A DNA stretch of 64,000 nt, from positions 1 through 64,000 of the forward strand of contig JALHQU010000010.1 in the NCBI GenBank assembly GCA_022841795.1. Direction: 5' to 3'. Origin of the DNA: Fimbriiglobus sp. (GTDB taxonomy: Bacteria; Planctomycetota; Planctomycetia; Gemmatales; Gemmataceae). A model generated the notes under the pieces. That model did no database searches and had not been told where the DNA came from. It saw nothing but the letters and a program-made list of their open reading frames with translations. Below are positions 44,879-54,343 of the stretch, piece after piece; position 1 is the first letter of the stretch; every line of letters begins with the position of its first letter. A program made the translations under genes and the position numbers.

Positions 44879-46168
44879 ATGATCTCCGCCGGCTCCCTGC
44901 GGCACGCCGTCCGCCTGGGCATCCGGGGTCTGGCCGCCCACCGCCTGCGGTCCGGCCTCACCGCCCTGGGCATCGTCCTCGGGGTGGCGTCGGTCATCGT
45001 CATGCTGGCGGTCGGCGAGGCCGCCCGGTACCAGGCGCTCAAGCAGCTTCAAGACCTGGGCGTGAACACCATCGTGCTGAAGAGCACCAAGCCGACCGAG
45101 CCGCCGGCCGAGGGCAAAGGCACCGACATGTTCGCCTACGGCCTGACCTACGCCGACCTGGACCGCATCCGCTCCAACCTGCCGACCGTCACCTCGGCCA
45201 CCCCCATGCGGGAGTTCCGCAAGAACGTGTGGCACCAGGAGCGGAAGCGGGAGTTGCGGCTGGTGAGCGTCACCCCGGACTTCCTGCTCCAGAGCAACAT
45301 CCCCGTCCTGCGGGGCCGCGGCATCGAGACGCAGGACGAGGCCGAGTACGCGAACGTGGCGGTACTCGGCGAGTCGGCCGCCAACGAGTTGTTCCCCGGC
45401 CGCGACCCGATCGGCCGCACGGTCATGGCGGACGACGGCATCTTCGACCCCATCCCGTTCCGGGTGGTGGGGGTGACGGCGGACAAGACGCTGGCCACCG
45501 GCGGGGCGGGCGGGGACGCGGCCCAGTTCAGCAAGGTGATGTTCATCCCGTTCGCCACCGACCGCATCCGCCACGGCCGCGACCTGATCACCCTGAAGGG
45601 CGGCATCCTGAACGTCGAGCGGCTGGACGTCAGCCAGGTGACGGTGACGGTGGACCGGGTGGAGAACGTGTCCCGGACGGCCGACGCCCTCCGCAGCCTG
45701 ATCGACCAGTTCCACAAGCAGAAGGACGTGCAGGTGCTGGTGCCGCTGGACCTGCTGCGGAAGGCCGAAGAGACGCAGCGGATGTTCACCCTCATCCTCG
45801 GGGCCATCGCCGGCATCTCGCTGGTGGTCGGCGGCATCGGCATCATGAACATCATGCTGGCCACGGTGACCGAGCGGACCCGCGAGATCGGCATCCGCCG
45901 GGCGCTCGGGGCGAAGCAGCGGGACATCGCCACCCAGTTCCTGGTGGAGACGCTGGTGCTCAGCTGTGGCGGCGGGCTGATCGGCGTGCTACTCGGCATC
46001 GCCGCCGCCGTCGGCCTGCGGAAGGTGGTGACCATCCAAACCGCCGTCGAGCCGCTGTCGGTGGTGCTGGCGTTCGGGGTGTCCCTGTTGGTCGGTCTGC
46101 TGTCCGGCATGTACCCGGCCCGCCGCGCCGCCCGCCTCGACCCGATCGACGCTCTGCGGCACTCGTGA
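44879..46168 (+). CDS. MacB/FtsX-like ABC transporter permease
   Basis: The 429-residue permease has an N-terminal helix (LTALGIVLGVASVIVMLAVG), a large periplasmic MacB_PCD domain (about residues 50-290), and three C-terminal helices. These contain the FtsX signature region GIGIMNIMLATVTERTREIGIRRALGA and end with the typical MYPARRAARLDPIDALRHS. It should partner a cytosolic ATPase and the HlyD/TolC proteins encoded upstream. No ATPase gene is present in the operon, so that subunit must come from elsewhere or has been lost. GAGGAG lies 5 nt before ATG 44879. Confidence 0.9.
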   Translation: MISAGSLRHAVRLGIRGLAAHRLRSGLTALGIVLGVASVIVMLAVGEAARYQALKQLQDLGVNTIVLKSTKPTEPPAEGKGTDMFAYGLTYADLDRIRSNLPTVTSATPMREFRKNVWHQERKRELRLVSVTPDFLLQSNIPVLRGRGIETQDEAEYANVAVLGESAANELFPGRDPIGRTVMADDGIFDPIPFRVVGVTADKTLATGGAGGDAAQFSKVMFIPFATDRIRHGRDLITLKGGILNVERLDVSQVTVTVDRVENVSRTADALRSLIDQFHKQKDVQVLVPLDLLRKAEETQRMFTLILGAIAGISLVVGGIGIMNIMLATVTERTREIGIRRALGAKQRDIATQFLVETLVLSCGGGLIGVLLGIAAAVGLRKVVTIQTAVEPLSVVLAFGVSLLVGLLSGMYPARRAARLDPIDALRHS

Positions 46169-46175
46169 CCCGTCC

Positions 46176-46237
46176 GTAGCCGCGAGCCAGCGGCGAGCGT
46201 GTCGGGTCGAACGCGCTCGCCGTCGGCTCGCGGCTAC
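46176..46237. repeat. Imperfect inverted repeat, REPIN-like
   Basis: Arms of about 24 bp (46176-46199 and 46214-46237) pair with two mismatches. Each arm includes the smaller palindrome GCCGC-GAGCCA-GCGGC or its counterpart. The element fills the gap between the permease and SWIM genes. Confidence 0.7.
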
Positions 46238-46267
46238 AATTCCCGGGTAGCCCCGCGAGGATCGGTC

Positions 46268-48358
46268 GTGGCACGCACCCCGTCGGAACCGGACCCGCCC
46301 CTGGCACTGTGGAAGAAACTCACCTGGGACGACGTGAGCGAATGGGCGGGCGGCAAAACCCTGACCCGCGGCAAGTCGTACTTCAGCAACCACCACGTCA
46401 CCGGCCTGGCCCGCACCGCCGACGGCATGTTGCTCGCGTGGGTGCAGGGGACCGAACGGTACGCCACCCACGTCCGCGTCCACGCCCCGAACCGCGACGG
46501 CGAACCGCTCACGTCAGAGTGCAGTTGCCCGGTCGGGCGGACGTGCAAGCACGCGGTGGCCGTGGTGCTGACGTACCTGGACGTGCTGAAGAAGGGAAAC
46601 TCCCTCCCGCCGGTGCGGGACAACGACCCTCGGTGGGACGTGCTTCAGGGCGAACGGGACGGGGACGACGAGGAGTTCGACGAGTACGAGGAAGACGACG
46701 ACGATTACCTAGAAGAGGAGCGGTCTCGACAGCGGGCGCGGATGACCGCCGGCAGCCGCGGGGCCGTCGCCCCGTCGACCTCCCCTCGCTCGGCGAAACC
46801 GGATAAGCCGCCGACCGTCGGCGAGTACATCGCCTCGTTGACCGAGGAGCAGTTGCGGGCGCTCGTCGTCCGGTACTCGACCCAGATGCCCGAGGTGAAG
46901 AAGGACCTGACCGAGCGGGCGGCGGTGGCGAGCGGGAACGCCGGGGTGCTGGTCCGCGAGGCGCGGAAGGAGCTGCGGCGGGTGACCGCCGAAGAGGCGT
47001 GGGTGAACGGCTGGACCGGCGAGGGCAGCCTGCCCGACTACGCCGGGCTGAGGCGGCGGTTCGAGGCGCTGTTCGAGATCGGCGAGTACGACGCCCTGCT
47101 CGAACTCGGCCGCGAGTTGCTGGAGTCCGGCACCCGGCAGGTGGAGATGTCGCACGACGAGGGGGAGACGGCGTCGGCCGTCGCCGAGTGTCTGAATGTG
47201 GTGTTCCGGGCGGTGCCGCTGTCGGCGCGGTCGAACCCGGACAAGCTGCTGTACGCCTTCGAGATGGCCGGGGAGGACGAGTACGACCTGGCCGACGGCA
47301 GCCACGACGTGCTGGAACAGGAGTGGTCAAAAGCCGACTGGTCGGCGGTGGCCGACGCACTTCGGGAGCAACTGCCGTCGCCGGCAACCGGCGGGGACGA
47401 GTGGACCCGCAGCTACCGGCGGGACCGGGCCACGAACGCCGTCATCCGCGCGCTCGACCACGCCGGGCGTTCGGCCGAGGCGACGAAGTTGTGCGAAACC
47501 GAGGCGCGGCGGACGCTCAGCTACGAACGGCTGGTGTCCCGGTTGCTGGGCGAGGGGCGGGACGCCGACGCGGAGCGGTGGGCGAAGGAAGGGATGACCG
47601 CCACCCAGGCGAAATATCCCGGCATCGCCGGGCAACTGCGGGATCACCTGCAAGCGCTGGCGGCGAAGCGGAAAGACCCCGCCACCGTCGCTGCGTATAT
47701 CGCAGAGAAGTTTTTCGAGCGGCCGAGTGTGTCTGGGCTGTCGGAGCTAACCGCCGCCGCGAAGAAGGCCGGGTGCGAGGCGGAGGTGCGGGCGGCCGCC
47801 CTGCACTTCCTCGAAACGGGGGAGCGGCCGAAGCCGGCCGGCGACACGCCGAAGAAGCGGGGCAAGTCGGCCGACCCGGTGTGGCCGCTGCCGGTGGTGT
47901 GGCAGCCGGTTGCGAAACCGGAGCCGAACCTGCGGCACTTCAAACCGCTGACGCGGCAACCCGAGACGCACTTCGGCGTACTCATCGATCTGGCGTTGAA
48001 GGAGGACCGCACCGCCGACGCGCTCGGCTACTACGACCGCTGGGCGGCGGACAAGCGCGGCCGGCACGAGTCCGAGGGGTACGCCACCCGCATCGCCGAC
48101 GCCGTCGCCGACACCCACCCGGACCGGGCGATCGCCATCTATAAGCGGCAGGCGGAGGCGCACATCGCCCGGACCAGCCCGAGCGCGTATCAGGAGGCCC
48201 GCCGCCCGCTCAAGAAACTCCGCGACCTGTGCACGAAGCAGAAGCGGCAGCCGGAGTGGTCGGCGTACTCGGACGGGTTGCGGACCGCGAACGCTCGCAA
48301 GCGACGGTTCATCGAAGTGCTCGACGGGTTGGCCGGCAAACCGATTCTGGACGGCTGA
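46268..48358 (+). CDS. SWIM zinc-finger protein with long helical-repeat region
   Basis: The 696-residue protein starts at GTG 46268. Residues about 60-105 hold a SWIM zinc finger with the CxC...CxH ligands C85, C87, C93 and H95 (ECSCPVGRTCKH). An acidic low-complexity linker (EYEEDDDDYLEEE) and about 500 residues of helical repeats follow, TPR-like in spacing. SWIM domains bind DNA or proteins and occur with SNF2 helicases, but no helicase is fused or adjacent here. The role is unknown. It converges on the TPR lipoprotein gene with no gap. Confidence 0.82.
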   Translation: MARTPSEPDPPLALWKKLTWDDVSEWAGGKTLTRGKSYFSNHHVTGLARTADGMLLAWVQGTERYATHVRVHAPNRDGEPLTSECSCPVGRTCKHAVAVVLTYLDVLKKGNSLPPVRDNDPRWDVLQGERDGDDEEFDEYEEDDDDYLEEERSRQRARMTAGSRGAVAPSTSPRSAKPDKPPTVGEYIASLTEEQLRALVVRYSTQMPEVKKDLTERAAVASGNAGVLVREARKELRRVTAEEAWVNGWTGEGSLPDYAGLRRRFEALFEIGEYDALLELGRELLESGTRQVEMSHDEGETASAVAECLNVVFRAVPLSARSNPDKLLYAFEMAGEDEYDLADGSHDVLEQEWSKADWSAVADALREQLPSPATGGDEWTRSYRRDRATNAVIRALDHAGRSAEATKLCETEARRTLSYERLVSRLLGEGRDADAERWAKEGMTATQAKYPGIAGQLRDHLQALAAKRKDPATVAAYIAEKFFERPSVSGLSELTAAAKKAGCEAEVRAAALHFLETGERPKPAGDTPKKRGKSADPVWPLPVVWQPVAKPEPNLRHFKPLTRQPETHFGVLIDLALKEDRTADALGYYDRWAADKRGRHESEGYATRIADAVADTHPDRAIAIYKRQAEAHIARTSPSAYQEARRPLKKLRDLCTKQKRQPEWSAYSDGLRTANARKRRFIEVLDGLAGKPILDG

Positions 48359-49060
48359 TCACTCGGCCAGTCGGCGGGCGGCATCCAGTTCTTCGGCCGT
48401 CAGGCTCGCGTCCGGGAGCGTACTCACTGCCCGCTTCGCCTGACTCCGCGCCGCCGACGGCTGGCCCAGCCGGTCGTACACCTCGCTCAGGTACACCCGC
48501 GGTCGCGGGTGGGTCGGCCGCACCTCCGCCGCCTGCCGTAGTGCCGCCGCCGCCTTCGCCAGCGTCGGCTCGATCAGTTCCGGAGTCGCCCGCGGCGAGG
48601 GCGACCTACTTTCGCCCTCCCACTGCCGCACGAGCAACACCAGCGCGATCCCGCGGTGCAGGTGTTCGGCGTACCGATCGCCACCCTGCTCGGCGATCTC
48701 CATCAGCCGGGTGTGGCAGTGGACGAGGTGCGTCCGAGGCTTGCCGTCCTGCCCGGCGGCGTCGCGGGTGAACCGCTCGAACTGCGTGCGGGCGTCGGCC
48801 GGCCGCCCACATTTGAGCAACAGCTCGGCGAGGTACGCCCGGATCATCACCGCGTCCGGCCGGGCCTTCACGTGTGCCGACAGATGCGTCACCGCGGCCG
48901 GCTCGTCCCCGCGGTCAATGCACGACGCGGCCAGGGCGAGGTGGTCCGGTTCGGCCGGCTCGGGCGGGGCGGCACGGACGGTGGTCGGCTCGACGGGGCG
49001 CGTCACGCACCCGGCGGCGAGGGCCACGCCCGCAGTTAGAATGACCGCCGCACGCCGCAT
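48359..49060 (-). CDS. TPR-containing lipoprotein
   Basis: The 233-residue protein has a lipoprotein signal (LTAGVALAAGC, lipobox cysteine C18) and about four TPR-type helix pairs. Examples are HLALAASCIDRGDEPAAVTH and LRQAAEVRPTHPRPRVYLSE. It is probably anchored in the envelope as a protein-interaction scaffold. ATG 49060 follows a GAGTG-rich leader, and a perfect 8-bp hairpin lies at 49075-49093 just upstream. Confidence 0.75.
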   Translation of the reverse strand: MRRAAVILTAGVALAAGCVTRPVEPTTVRAAPPEPAEPDHLALAASCIDRGDEPAAVTHLSAHVKARPDAVMIRAYLAELLLKCGRPADARTQFERFTRDAAGQDGKPRTHLVHCHTRLMEIAEQGGDRYAEHLHRGIALVLLVRQWEGESRSPSPRATPELIEPTLAKAAAALRQAAEVRPTHPRPRVYLSEVYDRLGQPSAARSQAKRAVSTLPDASLTAEELDAARRLAE

Positions 49061-49231
49061 GAGTGGCCTCCGAACCACTCGCGGAGCGAGTGGAACACTC
49101 CGTCGGGGGAGTTCGGGGAGTCTGCGGGTGGTATCGAAGCGGGCGAATTGACGGCGTGAGATAAACTGCGGGGTTTGCCGAACCCGGGTGTGAAGCTGGG
49201 GAAGGCCGTCGGGTCGTTCCGGAGGTGCGGC

Positions 49232-49528
49232 GTGATCGCGATTCGACAGCATCCGGACGGGGCGACACTGGCGGTGCGAGCTCAGCCGGGGGCGAAGCGG
49301 AACGCGGTGCTGGGCGAACACGCCGGCACACTGAAGGTGGCCGTCACCGCCCCGCCGGAGGACGGGCGGGCGAACGACGCTCTGGTCGAGGTGCTGAAGG
49401 ACTGGCTCGGGGTGCGGCGGTCGGAAGTGGAGTTGCTCGACGGCCGCACCGCCCGGAACAAGGTGTTTCTCATCCGCGGGCTGTCGGCCGACGAGCTGAC
49501 CGCCCGGGTGTCGGCGAACCTCGGCTGA
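49232..49528 (+). CDS. DUF167 (YggU-like) protein
   Basis: The 98-residue protein has the DUF167 signature QPGAKRNAVLG, then VAVTAPPEDGRANDALVEVL and the C-terminal GRTARNKVFLIRGLS. The family is conserved in bacteria and eukaryotes with no settled function. GTG 49232 has GGAGG 6 nt upstream. The longer upstream reading is unlike the family. Confidence 0.85.
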   Translation: MIAIRQHPDGATLAVRAQPGAKRNAVLGEHAGTLKVAVTAPPEDGRANDALVEVLKDWLGVRRSEVELLDGRTARNKVFLIRGLSADELTARVSANLG

Positions 49529-49600
49529 GCAGTCGCGTGCCCGATTCGTGTTCTACACTTCGGCCGAAACGCCCCCTCGTTGCCTGTTGAGACCACCGTC

Positions 49601-50197
49601 ATGGCGATCATCTGCGCCGAATGTGGGGAAATCCACTTCGACTCCGGCGTGGCCCCGACCAACTGCCGCAAGTGCGAGGCCGACCTGAATCAGGTGGCCG
49701 GATACGCCCCCCTGCTGAAGGAACTGGACGAGGAGCAGAAGGCGGCGAAAGCGGCACCGAAGCCGAAGCGGCCGTGGGCGGCGGGGGCCATCCCGACCCT
49801 GATCGGCGCCAGCATTCTGGTGGCGTCCGGAATTGCGTTCTGGATCGGGTGGGAGCGGTACAACACCGCCAAGGAGACGACCGCGACCATCATCCCGGCG
49901 AAGGGGAAGCTGGACCCGAAGGTGGTGCGGAACGACAACACCGCCATCTACAGCGTCAACGGCAAGGACTACAACATGTACCCCGGCGTGCGGGTGCCGG
50001 GCACGTCGTTCAAGGTGTACTATTCGCCCACCAACCCGGCGGCGGCGGCGGAAGAGCGGCCGTGGATGACCATGCTGCTCAGCACGTTCGGGTTCCTGAT
50101 CGGCAGCCTGTTCACCGCGAGCGGGCTGCTGAAAATGGGGGTCGCACGGGCGCGGGAGGCCGACCAGCGGCTGACGATGCAGCCCCGCGCCGGATGA
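49601..50197 (+). CDS. Zinc-ribbon membrane protein with DUF3592-like domain
   Basis: The 198-residue protein begins with a four-cysteine zinc ribbon (C5 and C8 in CAEC; C22 and C25 in CRKC). A membrane helix (about 68-88, GAIPTLIGASILVASGIAFW), an extracytoplasmic beta domain of DUF3592 type (ATIIPAKGKL, then YSVNGKDY and FKVYYSP), and a second helix (about 160-180) follow. The function is unknown. Its 3' end overlaps the convergent flippase gene by 86 bp. Confidence 0.72.
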   Translation: MAIICAECGEIHFDSGVAPTNCRKCEADLNQVAGYAPLLKELDEEQKAAKAAPKPKRPWAAGAIPTLIGASILVASGIAFWIGWERYNTAKETTATIIPAKGKLDPKVVRNDNTAIYSVNGKDYNMYPGVRVPGTSFKVYYSPTNPAAAAEERPWMTMLLSTFGFLIGSLFTASGLLKMGVARAREADQRLTMQPRAG

Positions 50198-51653
50198 CCT
50201 CCGCCCCGCCCACCACCGCCGCATACGGCACCAGCCCGGCCAGCACCGCCGCGGCGAGGCTCGGGTAGTCCGCCGCCGGCGGGCCAATCGCCCACCACAC
50301 CGCCGTCGGGATCAGGGTCAGGCCGACCGGCCACAGCCATGCCGCGGCGTACTCGCCGGCACTCACCCGCAACTCCCGGCACGCCAGCCAAATCACCACC
50401 CCGCAGAACACCACGTTCGGCACGGCCACCGCCGCCGCCACGCCGTTCACCCCGAACGGGCCGATCAGCGCCAGCGTGAGGATCACGTTCACCCCGGCCT
50501 CGGCTAACGCCGCCCGCGCGAACCACCGCAGCTTCCCCAGCCCGTACAGGATGCGGGACGCCGCCGACTGAGCCACCCCGAGCGACAGTGTGGCGGACAG
50601 CAGCACGAGCGCCGAGTAGCTGCCGGTCACAAACTCGTCGCCCACCCACCGCCGCAGGAACGACCCGCCGAACAGCACCAGCCCGACGTTCACCGGCAGG
50701 ACCGCGTAGAGCACCCACCGCGTCGCCGTCAGGAACAGGCGGGCGATGGCCGGGTGATCCCCGCGGGCTTCGAGCGCCGCCACGTTCGGTGTGAGCGTCG
50801 TCGTGACGGTACGAAGCAGGGTCTTGGCGTACTCGACCAGCCGGGCGGCGTTCACGAAGTACGTCACCTGCACGCCCGTCAGCAGCAGGCCGATCAGGAT
50901 GGTGCCGGTCTGCACCGTGATTCGCCCGGCCAGCATCGCCAGGAACGCATCGGTGCTGTACGTCCGCACGTCCCGCAGCGTGGCCCGGTCCACCAGCGAC
51001 GGGCGGAACCGCAGCCCCGGCAGGAAGCGGACGCACAGCCCGGCCATCACCGCGTGTTCGGTCAGGTTCACCGCCGTGTACACCACCGCCAGCGGCCACA
51101 GCCCGCCGCCGGCGTCCACCACCGCCACGATGCCGGCCACCCGAGCCGCCAGTGCGATCAGCCGCACCACGCTCTTGGCCGTGTACCGCTCCAACCCGTC
51201 GAGGATGCTCGGGAACACGGACAGCGGCAGCGTGACCGCCAGGTTCGCCAGCATGAGCAGCATGAACGGCAGTACGCCGGAGTCGCCATCCGCCTTCGCC
51301 GTCAGCGTGCCGGACATGGCGAACAGCACCGGCACGCCGACCACGAGGGCTACCCCGCCGGCGGCGGCGAACAGGGCCAGGCAGGCCGACGCCATGCGGT
51401 TCAGCCCGTCGCAGTTCTGGGCGGCGTTGTGCCGCGCGACGTACCGCACCAGGCACGCCGCCACGCCCATGTCCAGCAGGGTGAAGTACGCCAGCACCGA
51501 CTCGACCACGCACCACACGCCGTACCGCGGCTTGCCCAGGCGGTCGATCAGGTACGGGGTGAGGACGAACGCGACGGCGAGGGTGGCGGCGAACGCCAGC
51601 CAGTTGCTCGCGGCCCCGATCAGGAAGGCCGTGCGGGAGCGCGGGGGGGACAA
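50112..51653 (-). CDS. Polysaccharide/lipid flippase of the MOP superfamily (Wzx-like)
   Basis: The protein is about 513 residues with 12 to 14 membrane helices. It opens with LIGAASNWLAFAATLAVAFVL and LTPYLIDRLGKPRYGVW, a pattern typical of oligosaccharide flippases. Conserved polar positions recur in helices such as GRITVQTGTILIGLLLTGVQ. It would move lipid-linked sugars across the inner membrane. There is no ATG at the natural N-terminus. I chose TTG 51653, which has GGAGG about 9 nt upstream. No glycosyltransferase gene adjoins it. Confidence 0.82.
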   Translation of the reverse strand: MSPPRSRTAFLIGAASNWLAFAATLAVAFVLTPYLIDRLGKPRYGVWCVVESVLAYFTLLDMGVAACLVRYVARHNAAQNCDGLNRMASACLALFAAAGGVALVVGVPVLFAMSGTLTAKADGDSGVLPFMLLMLANLAVTLPLSVFPSILDGLERYTAKSVVRLIALAARVAGIVAVVDAGGGLWPLAVVYTAVNLTEHAVMAGLCVRFLPGLRFRPSLVDRATLRDVRTYSTDAFLAMLAGRITVQTGTILIGLLLTGVQVTYFVNAARLVEYAKTLLRTVTTTLTPNVAALEARGDHPAIARLFLTATRWVLYAVLPVNVGLVLFGGSFLRRWVGDEFVTGSYSALVLLSATLSLGVAQSAASRILYGLGKLRWFARAALAEAGVNVILTLALIGPFGVNGVAAAVAVPNVVFCGVVIWLACRELRVSAGEYAAAWLWPVGLTLIPTAVWWAIGPPAADYPSLAAAVLAGLVPYAAVVGGAEVIRRGAASSAAGRPPAPVRPPFSAARSR

Positions 51654-51734
51654 CGCCGACGGCCTCCGTGCCGGAAAGGTGTGTGTGGGTAGCGTACCGG
51701 GTGCGGCGGCCGGGCGCCTAGGGGAACACTTCTG

Positions 51735-51790
51735 GTGGCACAGGTCACCAGACCTGTGTTTGACCCCACAGGTCTGGTGACCTGTGCCAC
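51735..51790. repeat. Perfect 24-bp inverted repeat, REPIN-like
   Basis: The arms 51735-51758 and 51767-51790 are perfect over 24 bp with an 8-nt loop. Each arm contains its own palindrome (CAGGTC-ACCA-GACCTG). It lies between the divergent flippase and rpsA genes. Confidence 0.85.
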
Positions 51791-51839
51791 GGCCAACTCC
51801 CATTTCGCGGTTGGGGTGTTGCCGGCACCGGGGCTGTCC

Positions 51840-51845
51840 TACAAT
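51840..51845 (+). promoter_or_regulatory. Possible -10 element of the rpsA promoter
   Basis: TACAAT at 51840-51845 is preceded by TTGCCG (51819-51824) at a short 15-bp spacing. The predicted leader of about 130 nt is typical for ribosomal protein S1 genes, but the -35 match is weak. Confidence 0.3.
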
Positions 51846-51985
51846 GCCCGAACCGTCATTCCCGAGGTCGTGGGCCGTCGGCCCGCCGGGGGTGATATTT
51901 CCGTTTCCACAGGGCGAACCGTCCGGCCGCGGGCCGGGTGCGTCGTCCACCGACCGGGGCCACCGCGCCCTCCAACCACCCACAC

Positions 51986-53794
51986 ATGGTCAACCGCAAC
52001 CTCCTCCGCCAGTTCGACGCGCACGAAGACGACGCCCTGCTGAACGACATCTTCGAGAACGAGCTGAACGCCTGGCTCCCCGCCGACGAGCAGAACTACG
52101 AAGCCAACAAGATCGTCCAGGGCAAGGTCCGCGAGATCCGCGGCGACCTGGTGGTCATCGACATCGGGTACAAGAGCGAGGGCGTCATCTCGCTGGACGA
52201 GTGGCGGGACGAGGGCGGCCTAGCCACCGCCCCGAAGGCGGGGGACACCGTCGAGGTGCTGCTGGAGACGCTGGAGGGTGAGGACGGCACCATCACCCTC
52301 TCCTACCGCAAGGCGAAGCGGCAGAAGGAGTGGGAGGCCATCCTGCTCAAGCACAAGGAGGGGGACGTGGTGGCCGGGCAGGTGATCAAGAAGATCAAGG
52401 GCGGGCTGCTGGTGGGCATCGGGGTGAACGTGTTCCTGCCGGCGAGTCAGGTGGACATCCGCCGCCCGCAGAACATCGACGACTACGTCGGCACCACCAT
52501 CGAGTGCCTGATCCTGAAGATCGACGAGGTGCGGCGGAACATCGTCGTCTCCCGCCGCAAGCTGATCGAGATCCGCCGCGAGACGCAGCGGACGGAGCTG
52601 ATGAAGCAGTTGGAGGTGGGGCAGGTTCGCAAGGGCATCGTCAAGAACATCGCCGACTTCGGGGCGTTCGTGGACCTGGGCGGGATCGACGGCCTGCTGC
52701 ACATCACCGACATGGGCTGGCACCGCGTCACCAACCCGCACGACGTGGTGAAGATCAACCAGGAGCTCGAGGTCTACATCCTGAACATCGACCGCGAGAA
52801 GAACAAGATCGCGCTGTCGCTGAAGCACAAGACGCCCAGCCCGTGGCAGAACATCGAGGCCAAGTACCCGGTCGGCACCCGCCACCAGGGCGAGGTGGTG
52901 AACATCATGCCCTACGGGGCGTTCGTCAAGCTGGAGCCGGGCATCGAGGGGCTGGTCCACATCAGCGAGATGAGCTGGGTGAAGCGGATCTCGGACCCGA
53001 AGGAGGTGGTGCAGACGGCGGACAAGGTGGAGGTGCAGGTGCTGAACATCAACCACGAGAAGAAGGAGATCTCGCTGGGGATGAAGCAGTGCACGTCCAA
53101 CCCGTGGGACGAGGTGTCGAAGAAGTACCCGCCGGGCACCACCGTGTCCGGGGTGGTGCGGAACCTGACCAGCTACGGGGCGTTCATCGAGATCGAGGAG
53201 GGCATCGACGGCCTGCTGCACGTGTCCGACATGAGCTGGGTGCGGAAGGTGTCCAACCCGTCCGAGGTGGTGCAGAAGGGGCAGAAGATCACCTGCGTGG
53301 TGCTGAACGTGGACCAGGAGCGGAAGCGGGTGGCGCTCGGCCTGAAGCAGATGGGCAACGACCCGTGGGAAGGGGACATCCCCGGCCGCTTCCAGCCCGG
53401 TCAGAAGGTCCGCGGGAAGGTGACCAAGCTGACCAACTTCGGCGTGTTCGTCGAACTCGAACCGGGGCTGGAGGGCCTGCTGCACATCTCCGAGCTGACG
53501 GACGACAAGATCGAGTCGCCGGAGGACGTGGTGAAGGTGGGCGACGAGGTGGACGTGAAGGTGCTGCGGGTGGACCAGAAGGACCGCAAGATCGGGCTGA
53601 GCATGCGGAACGTGGACGACCCGACGGTGCCGGACGTCATCCCGGACATGCCGATCGAACTGATGGAGCAGGAGGCGGCCGAGCGGGAGGGGAGGGAGTC
53701 GAAGGAGTCGAAGAAGGGGCGGAGCGACCTGCGGGGCGGCACCGGGGCGGCCGGCCCGCTCATCCAGATGCCCGGTTCCGGGGACAAGTCGTGA
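51986..53794 (+). CDS. rpsA: 30S ribosomal protein S1
   Basis: The 602-residue protein has six S1/OB-fold RNA-binding repeats (roughly residues 42-112, 127-195, 211-281, 297-367, 384-454 and 470-542). The repeat hallmark G-F/Y-GAFV..G..GL(L/V)HIS is seen, for example, in IADFGAFVDLGGIDGLLHIT and MPYGAFVKLEPGIEGLVHIS. A charged, Gly-rich tail follows. S1 helps the 30S subunit bind and unfold mRNA. There is no Shine-Dalgarno before the ATG, which is common for rpsA. A terminator-like hairpin follows at 53863. Confidence 0.95.
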   Translation: MVNRNLLRQFDAHEDDALLNDIFENELNAWLPADEQNYEANKIVQGKVREIRGDLVVIDIGYKSEGVISLDEWRDEGGLATAPKAGDTVEVLLETLEGEDGTITLSYRKAKRQKEWEAILLKHKEGDVVAGQVIKKIKGGLLVGIGVNVFLPASQVDIRRPQNIDDYVGTTIECLILKIDEVRRNIVVSRRKLIEIRRETQRTELMKQLEVGQVRKGIVKNIADFGAFVDLGGIDGLLHITDMGWHRVTNPHDVVKINQELEVYILNIDREKNKIALSLKHKTPSPWQNIEAKYPVGTRHQGEVVNIMPYGAFVKLEPGIEGLVHISEMSWVKRISDPKEVVQTADKVEVQVLNINHEKKEISLGMKQCTSNPWDEVSKKYPPGTTVSGVVRNLTSYGAFIEIEEGIDGLLHVSDMSWVRKVSNPSEVVQKGQKITCVVLNVDQERKRVALGLKQMGNDPWEGDIPGRFQPGQKVRGKVTKLTNFGVFVELEPGLEGLLHISELTDDKIESPEDVVKVGDEVDVKVLRVDQKDRKIGLSMRNVDDPTVPDVIPDMPIELMEQEAAEREGRESKESKKGRSDLRGGTGAAGPLIQMPGSGDKS

Positions 53795-53862
53795 CGACGG
53801 GCGTGTGACGATCGGTTCCCGCCGGCCGGAGACTCTTCTCCGGTCGGGCGAACCCGACCCCG

Positions 53863-53895
53863 CGAGGCGAGCCGAACGGCTCGCCTCGTTTCGTG
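53863..53895 (+). terminator. Terminator-like hairpin after rpsA
   Basis: A perfect 11-bp stem (53863-53873 with 53878-53888) with loop GAAC is followed by TTTCGTGTGT, a weak T-tract. Confidence 0.6.
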
Positions 53896-54058
53896 TGTGG
53901 CGCGGGGTTTCTCGACGGGCAAGAACCCGTTCCCGTGGGCCGGCAAAAAAAATGGGAACTCGAACGATACTCGGGTGTCGGAGTGTAAAGCCGGCGAAGG
54001 CGTTGCGACCGGCATCGGCGGTCGGGGAATCGAATTCGGACGGGGGCGAAATAACTGG

Positions 54059-54086
54059 TTGAACCGCTTCGTTCGTGTTCTATAAG
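54059..54086 (+). promoter_or_regulatory. Sigma-70-type promoter upstream of the sigma factor gene
   Basis: TTGAAC (54059-54064) and TATAAG (54081-54086) are spaced by 16 bp in an A/T-rich pocket. Transcription would start near 54093 and leave a leader of about 250 nt. Confidence 0.5.
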
Positions 54087-54343
54087 TTTCACGCCGCGGC
54101 ACGGCACCCCCGCTCGGCCAGTCCGACTCGCCGCCGATCTCGGGTTCCGGGCAACGGAGGTCGCAAGACACCCGCGGTGTCGGTTCTATTATCTGTACCC
54201 GCGCTGCCGGGCGTCTTCCGCGCGGAATCCGGCCACCGCCGCCCGCACAGTGCCGAAGTGTGGTTCGCCCGGTCGATACCGAGAATCGGGCCTTGCCGAC
54301 CGTCGTGCCGATGGACATCACCCCCGCCGCAGGATGACCCTCA

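Larger units (their letters stand above)
53795..54343. other. 549-bp intergenic region between rpsA and the sigma factor gene
   Basis: No protein gene is supported here. It holds a terminator-like hairpin (53863-53888) and a good sigma-70-type promoter candidate (54059-54086). The long leader of about 250 nt before the sigma gene has no other structure that I can name. The local A/T content around 53940-54090 is the highest in the window. Confidence 0.5.
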
